Origin: Rothia mucilaginosa | Lineage (GTDB): Bacteria; Actinomycetota; Actinomycetes; Actinomycetales; Micrococcaceae | NCBI RefSeq assembly: GCF_001061665.1 | Contig: NZ_JVSP01000014.1 | Coordinates: 1-64,000 of the forward strand | Length of the DNA: 64,000 nucleotides | Direction of reading: 5' to 3' | Shown here: positions 12,240 to 22,606 of the stretch, piece by piece | Numbering within the stretch: the first letter of the stretch is position 1 | How the letters are laid out: every line of letters starts with the position of its first letter | The notes under the pieces: model-generated | What the model was told of the DNA's origin: nothing | Databases searched by the model: none | What the model saw: only the letters and a program-made list of their open reading frames with translations | Translations under genes and position numbers: made by a program

Positions 12240-14372
12240 TTAGCGGGAGTTAGCGTTATTTGCATTGGCGTTCGCGTTATTACCCTGAATCGTACGGGTA
12301 CCCGCAGTAGCGGACGCAGCCGGTGCCGGAGTAGCCGAAGCGGTAGAATGCTGCTGGTTCTGGTTACCGGTGGTAGCGTTCTGGTTACCGGTCGAGGCGG
12401 CAGGCTGAGTAGCCTGCTGAGTGGCCTGACGCTGCTGGTTACCGGTGGTAGCGTTCTGGTTACCGGTCGACGCTGCCGGCTGAGTAGCCGCAGCAGTCGG
12501 GGCAGTCGTCTGAGTCGGGGTAGCAGCCACGCGAATCGTCACGGTGCTGTTCTGCGGCACCAGGGTACCGGCCGCAGAACTCTGCGAAAGCACGGTACCG
12601 GCGGGACGCTCGGTCGTCTGAACCGTCTCAATGTTGGTGTTCAGCAGAACATCCTGAGCGGTCAGAGCGGCAATCGCCTGATCCTTGGTCAGACCCACCA
12701 GCGAGGGGACCTTCACCTTACCCGAGGACAGGACAATGTTCACGGTGCTACCGGCCTCAACCGTCTGAACACCCTTATCGTCCGTCGAACCCTTCTCGGG
12801 GGACAGCTCAACCACCATACCGGCAGGCACCGAAGCGCTCTCCACGGTGGAGACACGGCCGTCCACCAGACCCAGGTCCTTCAGCGCGTTACGCACGTAC
12901 GCCTCGCTCTGGCCCTGCAGGTTATCGGGCAGCTTAATCTTCTCCGGGCCGCTTGAGACGGTCACGGTCACGGTCGAGCCCTTATTAACCATAGAACCGA
13001 CACCCGGCTCGACGCTGATCACGTCGCCCTTCTTGATGTTGTCGGAGTAGCCCTGACGGTACTCCACCACGAAGCCTCGGTTACGCAGCTGGTTATCGGC
13101 ATCATCGCGGGAAACGTTCACCACGGCCGGAACCTGAACCTGCGGAACCTCGTTCAGCTTGTTCTGGTAATACAGCACCGAGCCGACGCTAAATGCCAGT
13201 AGCGCGGCGATGAGAATACCAACCAGGAAGCGCGTCCACGCACGCTTACGGGGCGAACCCTCATCGTATTCGACGTACTCCTCATCCTCGTACGGTTCCT
13301 CTTCATCCTCGTAGTCGAAGAATCCGTTGAGACCGCCGTCCTCCACCGAAGCCTCGGTAATCGAGGTGGTGTACGGGGCGTAATCCTCGCCCAGAGACGC
13401 GGTGGTTGCCGACGGCACGAACGCGGTCGTCATGGCGGCGTCCTGAGCCACGGTTTCCTCGCCGGGACGAATCACGGAGACCAGTGCCTGCTCGAACTCG
13501 GCAGCGCTCTGATAGCGGTCGTCCGGGTTCTTAGCCAGACCCTTCAGAATGACCGCATCCAGACCTGCCGGAACCTCGAGCGGGGTGAACTTGCTCGGGG
13601 GCTCAGGGGTGTCGGAGAGGTGCTTAGCAGCCAAATCCACATTCGACTCGGCATCGAAGGGGGAACGGCCGGCAATCATCTCGTAAATCACGCAGGCGGC
13701 CGAGTACAGGTCGCTACGGGCGTCGACCTCCTTGCCGCTGACCTGCTCGGGGGACATGTAGCGTGCGCTACCCATCACCACGTTCGCCTTGGTCAGCGCC
13801 TCGCCGGCCTCCTCAATCGCGCGAGAAATGCCGAAGTCCATGACCTTAATCTGGCCCGGCTGACCCTTCGCGATATCCTCGCTGGTGCGGTCCAGCACCA
13901 TGATGTTCGCCGGCTTAATATCGCGGTGAATGATGCCCATCGAGTGGCTGTACTGGAGCGCGCCCAGCAACTGCTCGGCGTAGCCCAGCGCATCGCTCAC
14001 CGGCAGGTGACCGCCACGCGACAGGATGGTGCGCAGGGTGTGACCCTCCACGTACTCCATCACGATATAGGGGATGAGCGTAGACTCGCCCGCGGCCTCA
14101 TCCACGCCGTAGCTCTGGGAAGGATCGAATGAACCGGTGTCATACACCGCAACAATCGCAGGATTATTCAGAGACGCGACGGCCTCCGCCTCCCGCTTGA
14201 AACGGGCACGGAAGGTCTCATCCTGGGCCTGCTCCGGACGCAGAATCTTAAGAGCCACCTTGCGGCCGAGGCGGGTGTCCTCGGCAGCGTAAACGGTCGC
14301 CATCGCACCGGTACCGATTACCTCGAGTACCTTGTAACGGTTATCAACCGTGTCGGGAACCGACAGGTCCAT
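12240..14372 (-). CDS. pknB: PASTA-domain serine/threonine kinase PknB
   Basis: This is a 710-residue receptor kinase. Residues 13-300 form a Hanks-type kinase: glycine loop GTGAMATVY, Lys42, catalytic HRDIKPAN with Asp151, DFG at 179-181, and APE-equivalent SPEQ. An acidic juxtamembrane stretch (350-372) precedes a membrane helix (about 382-402). Three extracellular PASTA domains (about 411-620) bind muropeptide or lipid II. The tail is low-complexity Thr/Gln/Ala/Asn with a duplicated block (GNQNATTGNQ). It is last in the fhaA-fhaB-pstP-rodA-pbpA-pknA-pknB operon, 47 bp after pknA. It phosphorylates cell-wall and division proteins and is opposed by PstP. Confidence 0.95.
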   Translation of the reverse strand: MDLSVPDTVDNRYKVLEVIGTGAMATVYAAEDTRLGRKVALKILRPEQAQDETFRARFKREAEAVASLNNPAIVAVYDTGSFDPSQSYGVDEAAGESTLIPYIVMEYVEGHTLRTILSRGGHLPVSDALGYAEQLLGALQYSHSMGIIHRDIKPANIMVLDRTSEDIAKGQPGQIKVMDFGISRAIEEAGEALTKANVVMGSARYMSPEQVSGKEVDARSDLYSAACVIYEMIAGRSPFDAESNVDLAAKHLSDTPEPPSKFTPLEVPAGLDAVILKGLAKNPDDRYQSAAEFEQALVSVIRPGEETVAQDAAMTTAFVPSATTASLGEDYAPYTTSITEASVEDGGLNGFFDYEDEEEPYEDEEYVEYDEGSPRKRAWTRFLVGILIAALLAFSVGSVLYYQNKLNEVPQVQVPAVVNVSRDDADNQLRNRGFVVEYRQGYSDNIKKGDVISVEPGVGSMVNKGSTVTVTVSSGPEKIKLPDNLQGQSEAYVRNALKDLGLVDGRVSTVESASVPAGMVVELSPEKGSTDDKGVQTVEAGSTVNIVLSSGKVKVPSLVGLTKDQAIAALTAQDVLLNTNIETVQTTERPAGTVLSQSSAAGTLVPQNSTVTIRVAATPTQTTAPTAAATQPAASTGNQNATTGNQQRQATQQATQPAASTGNQNATTGNQNQQHSTASATPAPAASATAGTRTIQGNNANANANNANSR
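12360..12470. repeat. 36-bp direct repeat encoding the PknB tail
   Basis: The same 36-bp sequence occurs at 12360-12395 and 12435-12470, in the part of pknB encoding the STGNQNATTGNQ repeats. The two copies are identical by eye and in frame. Copy number could change by slippage and alter only the length of the extracellular tail. Confidence 0.8.
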
Positions 14373-14419
14373 AAGTTCTCCTGGATCAATAAGACAAAAA
14401 CTAAATCAAAACGTAGGGG

Positions 14420-16171
14420 CTAACGCGCCGTGGCGGAAGCCGACGCAGACGGTGCAGCGGAAGCGCTGGCACTCGATCCCCTACCCGAATTGGAAGAGGC
14501 CACATACATGTCTACATTACTACCAACCGTCACCTTAGTGCCAGATGAAGGTGTAGTACGAAGAACCGTGCCGGGGGCCGCGGTATCCGAATTCTCGTAG
14601 TGAAGAGAAACATTCACGCCGAGCGCTGCGACGGCCTTCGAAGCCTCGTCCACGTTCTTACCCTCAAGGTTCGACGGGAGAGTCACCGACTTCGGACCGG
14701 TCGAATAGCGCACCGTGACGCTATTGCCCTGCTCCAAAGTACCCGTCGGAGAAACCGAAATCACCGTGTTCTCCGGTTGAGTGGACTCCACACCCTCCGT
14801 CTTGGGGGAAAGGCCGAGGTTCTTCAACTCGTTCACCGCATCCTGCAGCTCACGACCCTCGTAGTTCACCGCGTTCACGGTCACCTTCTTCTTGGAAGAG
14901 GTCGTGGCAGCGGCCTCGCTCGTCTCCACCGTCGACACCTTACCGGTGTTTGTCGGTTCCGAAGAGGCCGAAGCGCTCGCCGAAGTCTCCGGGGACGTGC
15001 CGCCTCCACCATTATTGGTGAAGAACACGGTCCAGATGCCGCCCAGAATCAGCAGGATTGCCAGCAGCATCGCAATCCACATCCACACGTTCGGGCCACG
15101 CTTCGTCGAGGAACGGGGCGCCGCGGCAGAACGCTCCGCACTCGTGCGCACCGTCTGGGCGCTCGTGCGGGGGATAGGCGCCGTGGTCGGTTCCGGCGAG
15201 AAACGCCCGCCCGAACCAAAACGCGGTGCGGCGGAGGCGCTAATCGGCTCAGCCGCAACGTTCATGGCGTCCATGGCCACGGTTGCATCGTCGGCATTCT
15301 CCTCGGCCAGGAACTGGGCCAGGGAGGGCACAGCCTTCACCGCTGCCTTCAGGTCGCGGCGGCGAATCGCATCCACCGCGGAGGCCAGGGCGGTTGCATC
15401 CTTGGGACGCTGCGCCGGGTCCTTCGCCAGCAGACACATAATCAGCGCGCGTGCCGCAGCCGGAATGCTCTCCGGAAGCGGTGGCGGCGGATCGTTCACC
15501 TGAGCCAGCGCAATCGCAATCTGCGACTCACCGGTGAACGGGCGTCGTCCCACCAGGCACTCGTAACCGATGATGCCCAGAGAATACATATCAGAAGAAG
15601 CGGTCGCAGCCTGGCCGGTAGCCTGCTCGGGAGCCAGGTACTGGGCGGTACCCATCACCTGACCGGTCGCAGTCAACGGCACCTGGTTTGCCAAGCGCGC
15701 GATACCGAAATCGGTCACCTTCACGCGGTCGTCCGGGGTGATAATCAGGTTACCGGGCTTCACATCGCGGTGCACCAGGCCCTGCGAGTGAGCGGCAGCC
15801 AGCGCACGAGCGGTCTGCGCGATAAAGTTCAGGACGCGGTCCGGCGGCAGGGTACCCTCGCGCTCGATGATACTCGACAGGGGGCTACCCGGCACAAGCT
15901 CCATCACCAGGTACGCGGAGTTATCCTCCTCGCCGTAGTCGAACACGTTCGCCACGCCGGGGTGGTTCAGCAGCGCCGTATTGCGAGCCTCCGCGCGGAA
16001 ACGCTCCAGGAAGCCGGGGTCGCCGGTGTACTCTTCCTTCAGAATCTTGACCGCAACGATGCGACCAAGCACCTTATCGCGAGCCTTCCACACCTCACCC
16101 ATACCGCCAATTGCGATACGCTCGGTCAGGGTGTAGCGCCCGCCCAGGGTAATATCAGCCGCAGGCCTCAC
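14420..16171 (-). CDS. pknA: Serine/threonine kinase PknA with PASTA domains
   Basis: This 583-residue protein has kinase residues about 12-270 (IGGMGEVW glycine loop, Lys42, HRDVKPGN with Asp136, DFG 154-156). A Pro/Ser/Arg-rich linker leads to a membrane helix at about 362-384. Two PASTA-like domains (about 433-560) and a Ser/Ala tail follow. Mycobacterial PknA lacks PASTA domains, so the extracellular part here is a Micrococcaceae-type feature. The start is GTG at 16171, overlapping the pbpA stop by four bases (GTGA), which indicates translational coupling. It acts with PknB in control of elongation and division. Confidence 0.92.
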   Translation of the reverse strand: MRPAADITLGGRYTLTERIAIGGMGEVWKARDKVLGRIVAVKILKEEYTGDPGFLERFRAEARNTALLNHPGVANVFDYGEEDNSAYLVMELVPGSPLSSIIEREGTLPPDRVLNFIAQTARALAAAHSQGLVHRDVKPGNLIITPDDRVKVTDFGIARLANQVPLTATGQVMGTAQYLAPEQATGQAATASSDMYSLGIIGYECLVGRRPFTGESQIAIALAQVNDPPPPLPESIPAAARALIMCLLAKDPAQRPKDATALASAVDAIRRRDLKAAVKAVPSLAQFLAEENADDATVAMDAMNVAAEPISASAAPRFGSGGRFSPEPTTAPIPRTSAQTVRTSAERSAAAPRSSTKRGPNVWMWIAMLLAILLILGGIWTVFFTNNGGGGTSPETSASASASSEPTNTGKVSTVETSEAAATTSSKKKVTVNAVNYEGRELQDAVNELKNLGLSPKTEGVESTQPENTVISVSPTGTLEQGNSVTVRYSTGPKSVTLPSNLEGKNVDEASKAVAALGVNVSLHYENSDTAAPGTVLRTTPSSGTKVTVGSNVDMYVASSNSGRGSSASASAAPSASASATAR

Positions 16172-17607
16172 TTGTTCAACACCGCCTCAAAAAGTTGCTT
16201 ACTTGTACCGGTTGCCAATTGTGCGCCGGTCGCCACGTCAATATCTTCGTACACCACCGCGATGGCAATCTGAGGGTCATCGGCCGGAGCGAAACCGGTG
16301 AACCAAGAATTATTCAAACCCGCCGTCGTCTCTGCGGTACCGGTCTTACCCGCCACCTTCACGCCCGCGACACCGGCATTACGTGCAATACCATTATCAA
16401 CCGAATTCACCATCCACTGCTTCACCTGGTTGGCCACCTCGGGGGAGGTGGAGGTGCGGAGCTTCTCAGCCGAGAACTCCTGCAGGGTGCTCAGGTTGCT
16501 GGTCTTCACCGAACGAATCAGGTTCGGCTTCATCTGCACACCGCCGTTCGCAATCGCCGCGGAGGTCATCGCCACCTGCAGGGGCGTGGTCTTCACGTTG
16601 TACTGACCGACGGCCGACTGAGCCAGCTGGCTCTGCGTCATATTCGAAGGGAACGAAGACTTCGACACGGTCAGCGGAATCTTCAAATCCTGACCGTACC
16701 CGAAGTTCTCGGCGGTCTTAGCGATACGCTCCTGACCCAGGTCCATCGCAATCTGCGCGAACGGGGCGTTACAGGACTGCGCCAACGCCCACTCAATCGT
16801 TGCCTGAGTTCGGGTGGAACACTGGCCGCCCGTGTAGTTCGGCAGGGTGATGTTCGTGCCCGGCAGAGGCAACTGCGCGGGGTTCGCGATAACCGACTCG
16901 GCGTTGTACTTACCCGACTCGAGGGCCGCGACCGCGTCAATAATCTTGAAGGTCGAACCCGGCGAGTACGTATTACCGGCAATCGCTCGGTTGAAGAGGG
17001 GCTGATCCTCATCTGCCGTTAGCGCCTGGTAGTTCGCAATCACGGAAGAACCCGAGTGGGAGGACAGCAGGTTCGGATCGTAGGAGGGGGATGAGGCCAT
17101 CGCCAGAATCTCGCCGGTTTTCGGGTTCAGCGCCACGACGGCACCCTTACGGCCCTGCAGAGCGTTGTAGGCGATGTCCTGAAGCTTCGAGTTGATGGTC
17201 AGCTCCACGCTGGCACCCTGAGCGGAGGAACCGCTGAAGAGCTGCGCCACGCGATCGTAGAACTGGCTATCGCTCGTGCCGGCGAGCTCCTTATCCATGG
17301 CGGCTTCCAGGCCGGTCGCACCGTAGATGGTGGAGAAGTAGCCGGTCAGAGCCGCGTACTTGAGCGGGTGGTTGTACACGCGCTGGTAGTTGTACTCATC
17401 ATCGGACTTCACCGAGGAAGCAATCTCCGTGCCGTCCACCACGATGGAACCACGCGCCGAACCGTAGTTGTCGTACAGTGCTCGGCTATTCCACGGGTTA
17501 GCCATCAGGGTCTTCGAATCGAAGAACTGAATATAGCTGAGGGTACCCATCAGCAGGACAAACACGCACGCGGCTGACATCCACATGCGGCGAATCGCCC
17601 TATCCAT
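16168..17607 (-). CDS. pbpA: Penicillin-binding protein PbpA (class B transpeptidase)
   Basis: This 479-residue class B PBP has a short cytoplasmic N-terminus, one membrane helix (about 10-27), a pedestal domain and a transpeptidase domain. The active-site motifs are visible: SPGSTFK (Ser218-x-x-Lys221), SCN (278-280) and KTGTAE (421-426). The ATG at 17607 was chosen because GGAGGTGAGAAG precedes it and it overlaps the rodA stop by eight bases. A longer frame reading from 17772 lies inside rodA and is not credible. It cross-links peptidoglycan with its SEDS partner RodA. Confidence 0.94.
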   Translation of the reverse strand: MDRAIRRMWMSAACVFVLLMGTLSYIQFFDSKTLMANPWNSRALYDNYGSARGSIVVDGTEIASSVKSDDEYNYQRVYNHPLKYAALTGYFSTIYGATGLEAAMDKELAGTSDSQFYDRVAQLFSGSSAQGASVELTINSKLQDIAYNALQGRKGAVVALNPKTGEILAMASSPSYDPNLLSSHSGSSVIANYQALTADEDQPLFNRAIAGNTYSPGSTFKIIDAVAALESGKYNAESVIANPAQLPLPGTNITLPNYTGGQCSTRTQATIEWALAQSCNAPFAQIAMDLGQERIAKTAENFGYGQDLKIPLTVSKSSFPSNMTQSQLAQSAVGQYNVKTTPLQVAMTSAAIANGGVQMKPNLIRSVKTSNLSTLQEFSAEKLRTSTSPEVANQVKQWMVNSVDNGIARNAGVAGVKVAGKTGTAETTAGLNNSWFTGFAPADDPQIAIAVVYEDIDVATGAQLATGTSKQLFEAVLNK

Positions 17608-19060
17608 TCTTCTCACCTCCAGAATCCTTTGCCGTGATACGGGCCAGGACGCTCGTCGCGCCCTCGGGCTCGTAGCTGGTATCCATATGGTCGATACCCT
17701 GCGATGCATCGTAACCGGCCACCAGGTGCGGAGCACGGGCACTATGCGAAATCGACAGCCACAGCGCCACAATAATCCAGTTGGCCACCAGCGACGAACC
17801 GCCCGCCGACATAAACGGAGTCGTCAGACCCGTCAGCGGAATCAGACGGGTCACGCCGCCAATCACCACGAACAGCTGCAGCACCATGACCGTGGACAGT
17901 CCCGCCGCCAGCAACTTACCGAAGCCGTCGCGGGTGCCCAGAGCCGCGCGGTAGCCGCGCGAAACCAGCAACATGAACATCATCAGGATGGCGCCCAGAC
18001 CAATCAGGCCCAGCTCCTCACCCAGCGAAGAGATGATCATGTCGGAGTTTGCGTAGGGAACCAGGTTCGCTCGGCCCTGACCCCAGCCGCGACCAAACAG
18101 GCCGCCGTACGCCAGGCCGAATACGCCCTGTAGAATCTGGCCCGAACCACCCGGCGAAGCCTGGTAAATATCCGGGTCAAAGGCGTGAACCCACGCGTAG
18201 ATGCGGGCGTGCACGTGCGAAACGTAGTTGTACGCGAAGTACCCACCCACAGCGATACCGATACCGGCCACAACCAGCCACGACAGGCGGCCCGTCGCCA
18301 GGTACAGCATCGCCATGAACAGGCCGAAGAACATGATGGCCGAACCCAGGTCCTTCTGGAATACCAGAACACCCAGGCTCACGAGCCAGGCCAGGAACAC
18401 CGGTGCAAGGTCGCGCAGTCGCGGCAGGTTTACCGGACCGATGCGGCGGCCCGCCACCAGAATCAGGTCGCGGTGCGTTGCCAGGTAACCGGCGAAGAAA
18501 ATCGCCAGCGTAATCTTCGCGACCTCGCCGGGCTGGAAGGTGCGGTTGCCGATGTGAATCCAGATGCGCGCACCGTTCAACTCCATGCCCAGGCCGGGAA
18601 TCAGCGGCATGATGAGCAGAATCATCGACAGCACCAGGGAGGTGTACGTGACCTTGCGCAGCACGCGGTGGTCGCGCAACACGAACACGATGACCGCGCA
18701 CAGCACCATGGACACGCCCGTCCACATGAGCTGGCCGTCGCCCACCGGCGCGGCAATCTGCGGGTCCAGACGGTAAATCATCGTCAAACCGATACCGTTC
18801 AGAGCCACCACCAGCGGCAGGATGAACGGGTCGGCGTAGCGGGCACGGAACTGCAGGACCAGGTGGATCAGGAGCGAACCGGCGCCCAGCACGATGGTGC
18901 AGGGAAGCCACTGGCTCTTCGAAGTGTCCAGGGCGTGCTCCGGGTCGATCAGGTACATGCCGAAAGAGCTAATACCCACGGCCACGACCAGCAATAGTAG
19001 CTCCGTGAAGCGGCGCGCGCGTGGCGCATCGGAATCGCGTCGGAACGACAGCTTAGCCAT
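17600..19060 (-). CDS. rodA: RodA/FtsW SEDS-family glycosyltransferase
   Basis: This membrane protein of about 486 residues has ten to twelve helices. SEDS landmarks are present: LNGARIWIHIGNRTFQPGEV, FAGYLATHRD, FQKDLGSAIMFF, and the late GLTTPFMSAGGSS motif. It polymerises lipid II into glycan strands together with the class B PBP encoded directly downstream. The ATG at 19060 has GGAGG twelve bases upstream; a GTG at 19069 would add three residues. Either start overlaps the pstP stop, indicating tight coupling in the operon. Confidence 0.94.
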   Translation of the reverse strand: MAKLSFRRDSDAPRARRFTELLLLVVAVGISSFGMYLIDPEHALDTSKSQWLPCTIVLGAGSLLIHLVLQFRARYADPFILPLVVALNGIGLTMIYRLDPQIAAPVGDGQLMWTGVSMVLCAVIVFVLRDHRVLRKVTYTSLVLSMILLIMPLIPGLGMELNGARIWIHIGNRTFQPGEVAKITLAIFFAGYLATHRDLILVAGRRIGPVNLPRLRDLAPVFLAWLVSLGVLVFQKDLGSAIMFFGLFMAMLYLATGRLSWLVVAGIGIAVGGYFAYNYVSHVHARIYAWVHAFDPDIYQASPGGSGQILQGVFGLAYGGLFGRGWGQGRANLVPYANSDMIISSLGEELGLIGLGAILMMFMLLVSRGYRAALGTRDGFGKLLAAGLSTVMVLQLFVVIGGVTRLIPLTGLTTPFMSAGGSSLVANWIIVALWLSISHSARAPHLVAGYDASQGIDHMDTSYEPEGATSVLARITAKDSGGEKNG

Positions 19061-20768
19061 GGTTCTCACCGCCCTCCGTGCTCGGGGATTCGGTCGGGGT
19101 TTCAGCCCCTGATTCCGCGGGCTCGGGAGCCAACGATGCGGTCGCCGTCGGATCGGGGGTCGGCGAAGCGGAGGCGGACGCCGCCTGTTCCGCCTTGATG
19201 CGGTTCTGCTCGGCCTGGGTCTTCAGGCGCGACACAATCTGGTGCGCCTCGTTCAGGTCCTTCGCGGTAATCGAATTACGTAGCAGGGTGCGGGTGTGGT
19301 CGGAGAGCTGCGAGGTCGAAATATCGGTATTCTCCACCACGTGCGAGAGGCGAATCGGGCCCAGCGCATGCGGAATACCGTTGTACACCGCCACCGTGCC
19401 GTCGCTCTCGCCCACGTAGTAGCTACGCTCCACGTAGCGCAGGCCGGTCCACGCCGCCAGGGTCAGCAGAGCCGCCACTAGCAGGAAGATGAAGAGACGC
19501 ACCGACCAGGAACGGCGGGAGGTGCGTTCGGCCGGCTCCTCCGCGATGAGCTCCTCCAGCTCGGCGGGCAGGGGCGCTTCATCCACCGTTAGCGGCATGC
19601 GCTGAGCCACCGTGGCGCGGTGCTCCAGGGTACGGGAGGTCACCGCCGGAATCATGCCGGTCTCGGTCGCCACCGCGGCGGCACCGACCAGCTGATGCGG
19701 ACGCGAACCCAGCTCGCCGCGCAGAATCGCGGCGTTGGTGAGGGCCGCATCCACGGCGTTGTCGTAGGTTCCGATGTGGTGGCGCACCGCATCGGAACCG
19801 CTGTGCAGCAGGGTTCCGGCAAAGTCGCGGGCACGGCGGAAACGACGCACGTTGTGGTGAGCGGACTCTTGCTCCAGCGCGGCGAGGGTTGCCTCCGCGG
19901 CCTCGGCGGTTGCGGCAATCTCGGGGAGCTTCTGCGTATTCACGCTGACTTCCTGCTCCGCCACAATCGAGTCGGGCAGCGCGGAATCGGGTAGCGCGGA
20001 GGGACCCACCGGCTCGTCCACCGGCAGCTCCTCGCGGTCGATGACCTGCAGGGCCACGACGGTCACGTTATCGGGCGCGCCGCGCTCCAGGGTCATGGAG
20101 ATGAGCGTGTCGGCAACCTCCGCGAGGTCGTCGTGCGAACGCATCACCTGCTCAATTTCGGGTACGGAAACCACGGCGTCCAGGCCGTCCGAGGACAGCA
20201 CCCAGCGCTCGCCCACGACGGCGTCCAGGGTCTTGAGCTCCAGCTCGGGGGAGGCGTCAACGTCACCGAGCACGCGCATAATCACGTTCTTATGCGGGTG
20301 GTGCTCGGCCTCCTCCGGGGTAATGCGGCCCTCGTTCAGCAGGCGCTGCACGAAGGTGTGGTCGGTCGAAATCTGCTCGAACTCACCGTCGGCACCCGGG
20401 CGCAGGCGGTATGCACGCGAGTCACCGATGTGGGCAAACTCTATGCAATCGCCGTCAATCAGCAGCGCGGTGCAGGTGGTGCCCATACCGGCAAGCTGCG
20501 GGTCGTTTGCGGCCAGCTCGTTAATAATCAGGTTGGCGCTCTGAATCTCGTCGGCCAGGTAAACGCCGCCGGTGCCGTTCTCAAAGTCGGGGTGGTCCAG
20601 CGGGGTTAGGTTTAGCACCGTGGTCGCGGAGGCGACATCGCCGCCCACGTGGCCGCCCATGCCATCGGCGACGACCGCAAGGTAGCGGCCGCCGTAACCG
20701 GAATCGTCGTTCTTGGAACGTTTGAGGCCCGTATCGGAGCGCGCCTCAAGACGGAAAGCAATCTTCAT
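19053..20768 (-). CDS. pstP: PP2C-family serine/threonine phosphatase PstP
   Basis: This 571-residue protein has a PP2C domain at about 5-240: metal-binding Asp in VVADGMGGH (residues 33-40), GTTCTALLI, FAHIGDSRAYR, and the late GAPDNVTVVAL motif. A long linker leads to one membrane helix (about 420-442) and an extracellular Ala/Ser/Pro/Glu-rich tail. It dephosphorylates PknA, PknB and their targets. It starts three bases after fhaB and overlaps rodA. The cytoplasmic linker (about 245-410) is longer than in Mycobacterium and has no recognised domain. Confidence 0.94.
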   Translation of the reverse strand: MKIAFRLEARSDTGLKRSKNDDSGYGGRYLAVVADGMGGHVGGDVASATTVLNLTPLDHPDFENGTGGVYLADEIQSANLIINELAANDPQLAGMGTTCTALLIDGDCIEFAHIGDSRAYRLRPGADGEFEQISTDHTFVQRLLNEGRITPEEAEHHPHKNVIMRVLGDVDASPELELKTLDAVVGERWVLSSDGLDAVVSVPEIEQVMRSHDDLAEVADTLISMTLERGAPDNVTVVALQVIDREELPVDEPVGPSALPDSALPDSIVAEQEVSVNTQKLPEIAATAEAAEATLAALEQESAHHNVRRFRRARDFAGTLLHSGSDAVRHHIGTYDNAVDAALTNAAILRGELGSRPHQLVGAAAVATETGMIPAVTSRTLEHRATVAQRMPLTVDEAPLPAELEELIAEEPAERTSRRSWSVRLFIFLLVAALLTLAAWTGLRYVERSYYVGESDGTVAVYNGIPHALGPIRLSHVVENTDISTSQLSDHTRTLLRNSITAKDLNEAHQIVSRLKTQAEQNRIKAEQAASASASPTPDPTATASLAPEPAESGAETPTESPSTEGGENHG

Positions 20769-20771
20769 CGG

Positions 20772-21236
20772 CTACCCCCTCAGCTGCATGGTGGTGCCGC
20801 CCACGCGGAATTCATCACCGGGTTCAATCGGGGTAGCGCGAGTCAGTCGCTCACCGTTGACGTACGTGCCGTTGGTCGAGTTCAGGTCCTCCAGGAACCA
20901 GCGGGAACCCTGGGGGAACAGGCGGGCGTGACGGCCCGAAGCGTAATCGTCCTGTAGGGACACCTCAATATCGTTGGCGCGACCAATCGTGATGGGGTGG
21001 TCGCCCAGTTGCATCATGGCGCCGGCCTGCGCGCCCTCGGTAATAATCAACTGCGAGGGCCGCGAAGGCGGGGGCGTGATGTGGGTGGCCTCGGCGGAAG
21101 CCTCCACAGGCACTGCGCGGTAGTTCTTACCCAGACCCAGGTCGCGGCGTGCCGCGGAGACCACCAGGAACACGAAGAACCAGATGAGCGCCAGGAACGC
21201 GTAGCGAAGAATAGTGACTGTTAGTTCGGACGCCAT
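20772..21236 (-). CDS. fhaB: FHA-domain protein FhaB
   Basis: This 154-residue protein has an N-terminal membrane helix (about 6-26) and a C-terminal FHA domain (about 75-152). The phosphothreonine-binding elements are GRANDIEV, SGRHARL and NSTNGTYVNG. Homologues (FhaB/FipA) bind phosphorylated kinase substrates and link PASTA-kinase signalling to division. The start overlaps the fhaA stop by one base and pstP follows three bases after the stop. Confidence 0.93.
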   Translation of the reverse strand: MASELTVTILRYAFLALIWFFVFLVVSAARRDLGLGKNYRAVPVEASAEATHITPPPSRPSQLIITEGAQAGAMMQLGDHPITIGRANDIEVSLQDDYASGRHARLFPQGSRWFLEDLNSTNGTYVNGERLTRATPIEPGDEFRVGGTTMQLRG

Positions 21237-22165
21237 TAACGGGCACCTCCGGTAGAACTATGGAAGATGATGCGGGTATTGCCCATGCGAAGGAGTGAAC
21301 CGTTGGTCAGCACCACGGGAGAGCGAAGTGGAGCCCCGTTGACGAGGGTGCCGTTCGTGGACCCCAGGTCGGTGGCAACGACGGCGCCGTTATGCGCCGA
21401 CAGCTGCACGTGACGACGGGAGACGCCCTTATCGTCCAGGCGCAGGTCAGACTCCGAACCGCGGCCCAGCGTGAAGGGCAGGCGGCTAATCGGGTGCATG
21501 CGCCCGTTGATCTCCAGGAAAAGACGGGGAGCCGCCGCGGCGGGAGCGGCCGGGGACGCCGGGGCACCGTGGGCGCCCTGCGGGGCGTGCCCACCCTGGC
21601 CGCTACGCGGGATGCGCGAGAGACGAGAGTTCGGCTGCGCCACCGGCTGCTGCGGCTGAACCGGCTGCGCGGGCTGAGGCTGGGCGGCGGGTTTCGTGAT
21701 GCGCGTGGGCAGCGAAGACTCCCGGGGCGGGCGCACCGGCGCGTAGTTAGCGGCGCCGCGCAGGGTGGGGGAGGCGGGCGCATCCGGAACCGAGAACGGC
21801 TCGAAGGTGGCCACCACCTCGAATTCACCCTCGGCCAGGGAATCGAGAACGTTGAAGGTCACGCGCACCGCGCCGATGAGGGTGTATCCCTGGGCGCGAG
21901 CGTGAGAGATGGCCAGGTCGCACAGCTCCACGGCGAACGGGTTGCCCCACTCGCGCACGCGCGGAAAATCGACCGGCGCGAAGCGGAGCGTGTAAATATT
22001 CGGGGCCATGGTGCGGCCGCTGCCGTCCACGTAAGACTCGTCGTCCATCATGATGCGGACGCGGTTGGCGACATCTGCCTTCTCAAAGGTGCCGAAGCCC
22101 TTAGAAAAGCCGACGGTGCGGCCGATGCCCTGTTCCAGCTTTCCTAGCTTGTCGAAAAACTTCAT
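21236..22165 (-). CDS. fhaA: FhaA (DUF3662 and FHA domains)
   Basis: The 309-residue protein has an N-terminal DUF3662 domain (about 1-130, MKFFDKLGKLEQGIGRTVG start), a Pro/Gln/Ala-rich linker (about 135-210), and a C-terminal FHA domain (about 212-305: GRGSESDLRL, SRRHVQL, GSTNGTLVNG). Mycobacterial FhaA binds the phosphorylated pseudokinase domain of MviN/MurJ and restrains lipid II export. It is the first gene of the pkn operon, with ribosome-binding site AAGGAGG before ATG 22165. The operon promoter should lie in 22166-22360, but no strong hexamer pair was found. Confidence 0.94.
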   Translation of the reverse strand: MKFFDKLGKLEQGIGRTVGFSKGFGTFEKADVANRVRIMMDDESYVDGSGRTMAPNIYTLRFAPVDFPRVREWGNPFAVELCDLAISHARAQGYTLIGAVRVTFNVLDSLAEGEFEVVATFEPFSVPDAPASPTLRGAANYAPVRPPRESSLPTRITKPAAQPQPAQPVQPQQPVAQPNSRLSRIPRSGQGGHAPQGAHGAPASPAAPAAAAPRLFLEINGRMHPISRLPFTLGRGSESDLRLDDKGVSRRHVQLSAHNGAVVATDLGSTNGTLVNGAPLRSPVVLTNGSLLRMGNTRIIFHSSTGGAR

Positions 22166-22361
22166 GCCGCCTCCTTCTCAACGACCAATTCGAGCAACTA
22201 CTGCGCTCGCGGTATACCTCAAAGGGTTCAGTTTAACGAGCGTGTCTGTGCGTTAGCTGTGTGTCCTGTGCGTGAACACACCCGGTTCCATTTTAGGGGA
22301 TGCACGGGTGAATCGGCCCGGAATCCCGCGTATCGTCTGGGGATTGGGCCGTTAATGCATG

Positions 22362-22392
22362 AAAAAATCCCCGGTTCTTTCGAACCGGGGAT
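22362..22392 (-). terminator. Terminator of tRNA-Leu
   Basis: On the minus strand, an 11-bp stem (22382-22392 with 22367-22377) and 4-nt loop are followed by six T residues (22362-22367 read as A on the plus strand). It begins four bases after the tRNA CCA end. Confidence 0.93.
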
Positions 22393-22395
22393 CGT

Positions 22396-22482
22396 TGGTG
22401 CGCGAGGGGGGAGTTGAACCCCCACGCCCTCACGGGCACACGGACCTGAACCGTGCGCGTCTGCCTATTCCGCCACTCGCGC
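22396..22482 (-). tRNA. leuT: tRNA-Leu (anticodon CAG)
   Basis: A full class II cloverleaf is seen on the minus strand. The acceptor is GCGCGAG/CTCGCGC with encoded CCA, the D arm GGCGGAATAGGCAGACGC, and the anticodon stem CACGG/CCGTG around loop TTCAGGT (anticodon CAG). There is a long variable arm (TGCCCGTGAGGGCG), and the T arm is GGGGG TTCAACT CCCCC. It reads CUG codons, the major Leu codon at this G+C content. A tRNA-Leu also lies near this block in Mycobacterium. Confidence 0.97.
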
Positions 22483-22606
22483 AAGTGTCTTACGGTGTAT
22501 CACCGCAGGCAACACATAGAACTATACGGGGTGTGTGATGTACTGTCCAATTGAAATGGTGTGACCTTCGTTACCTTAATGGTTGGGTGGGGGTGTTAGA
22601 CCCGGA

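Noticed and set aside
14600-16273. A 557-codon plus-strand frame opposite pknA
   Set aside because: Arg/His-rich composition typical of an antisense shadow; the minus strand encodes a clear kinase.
17608-17772. N-terminal extension of PbpA to 17772
   Set aside because: It is translated from rodA coding DNA and is Trp/Arg-rich. The ATG at 17607 has a perfect ribosome-binding site and leads directly into the membrane helix.
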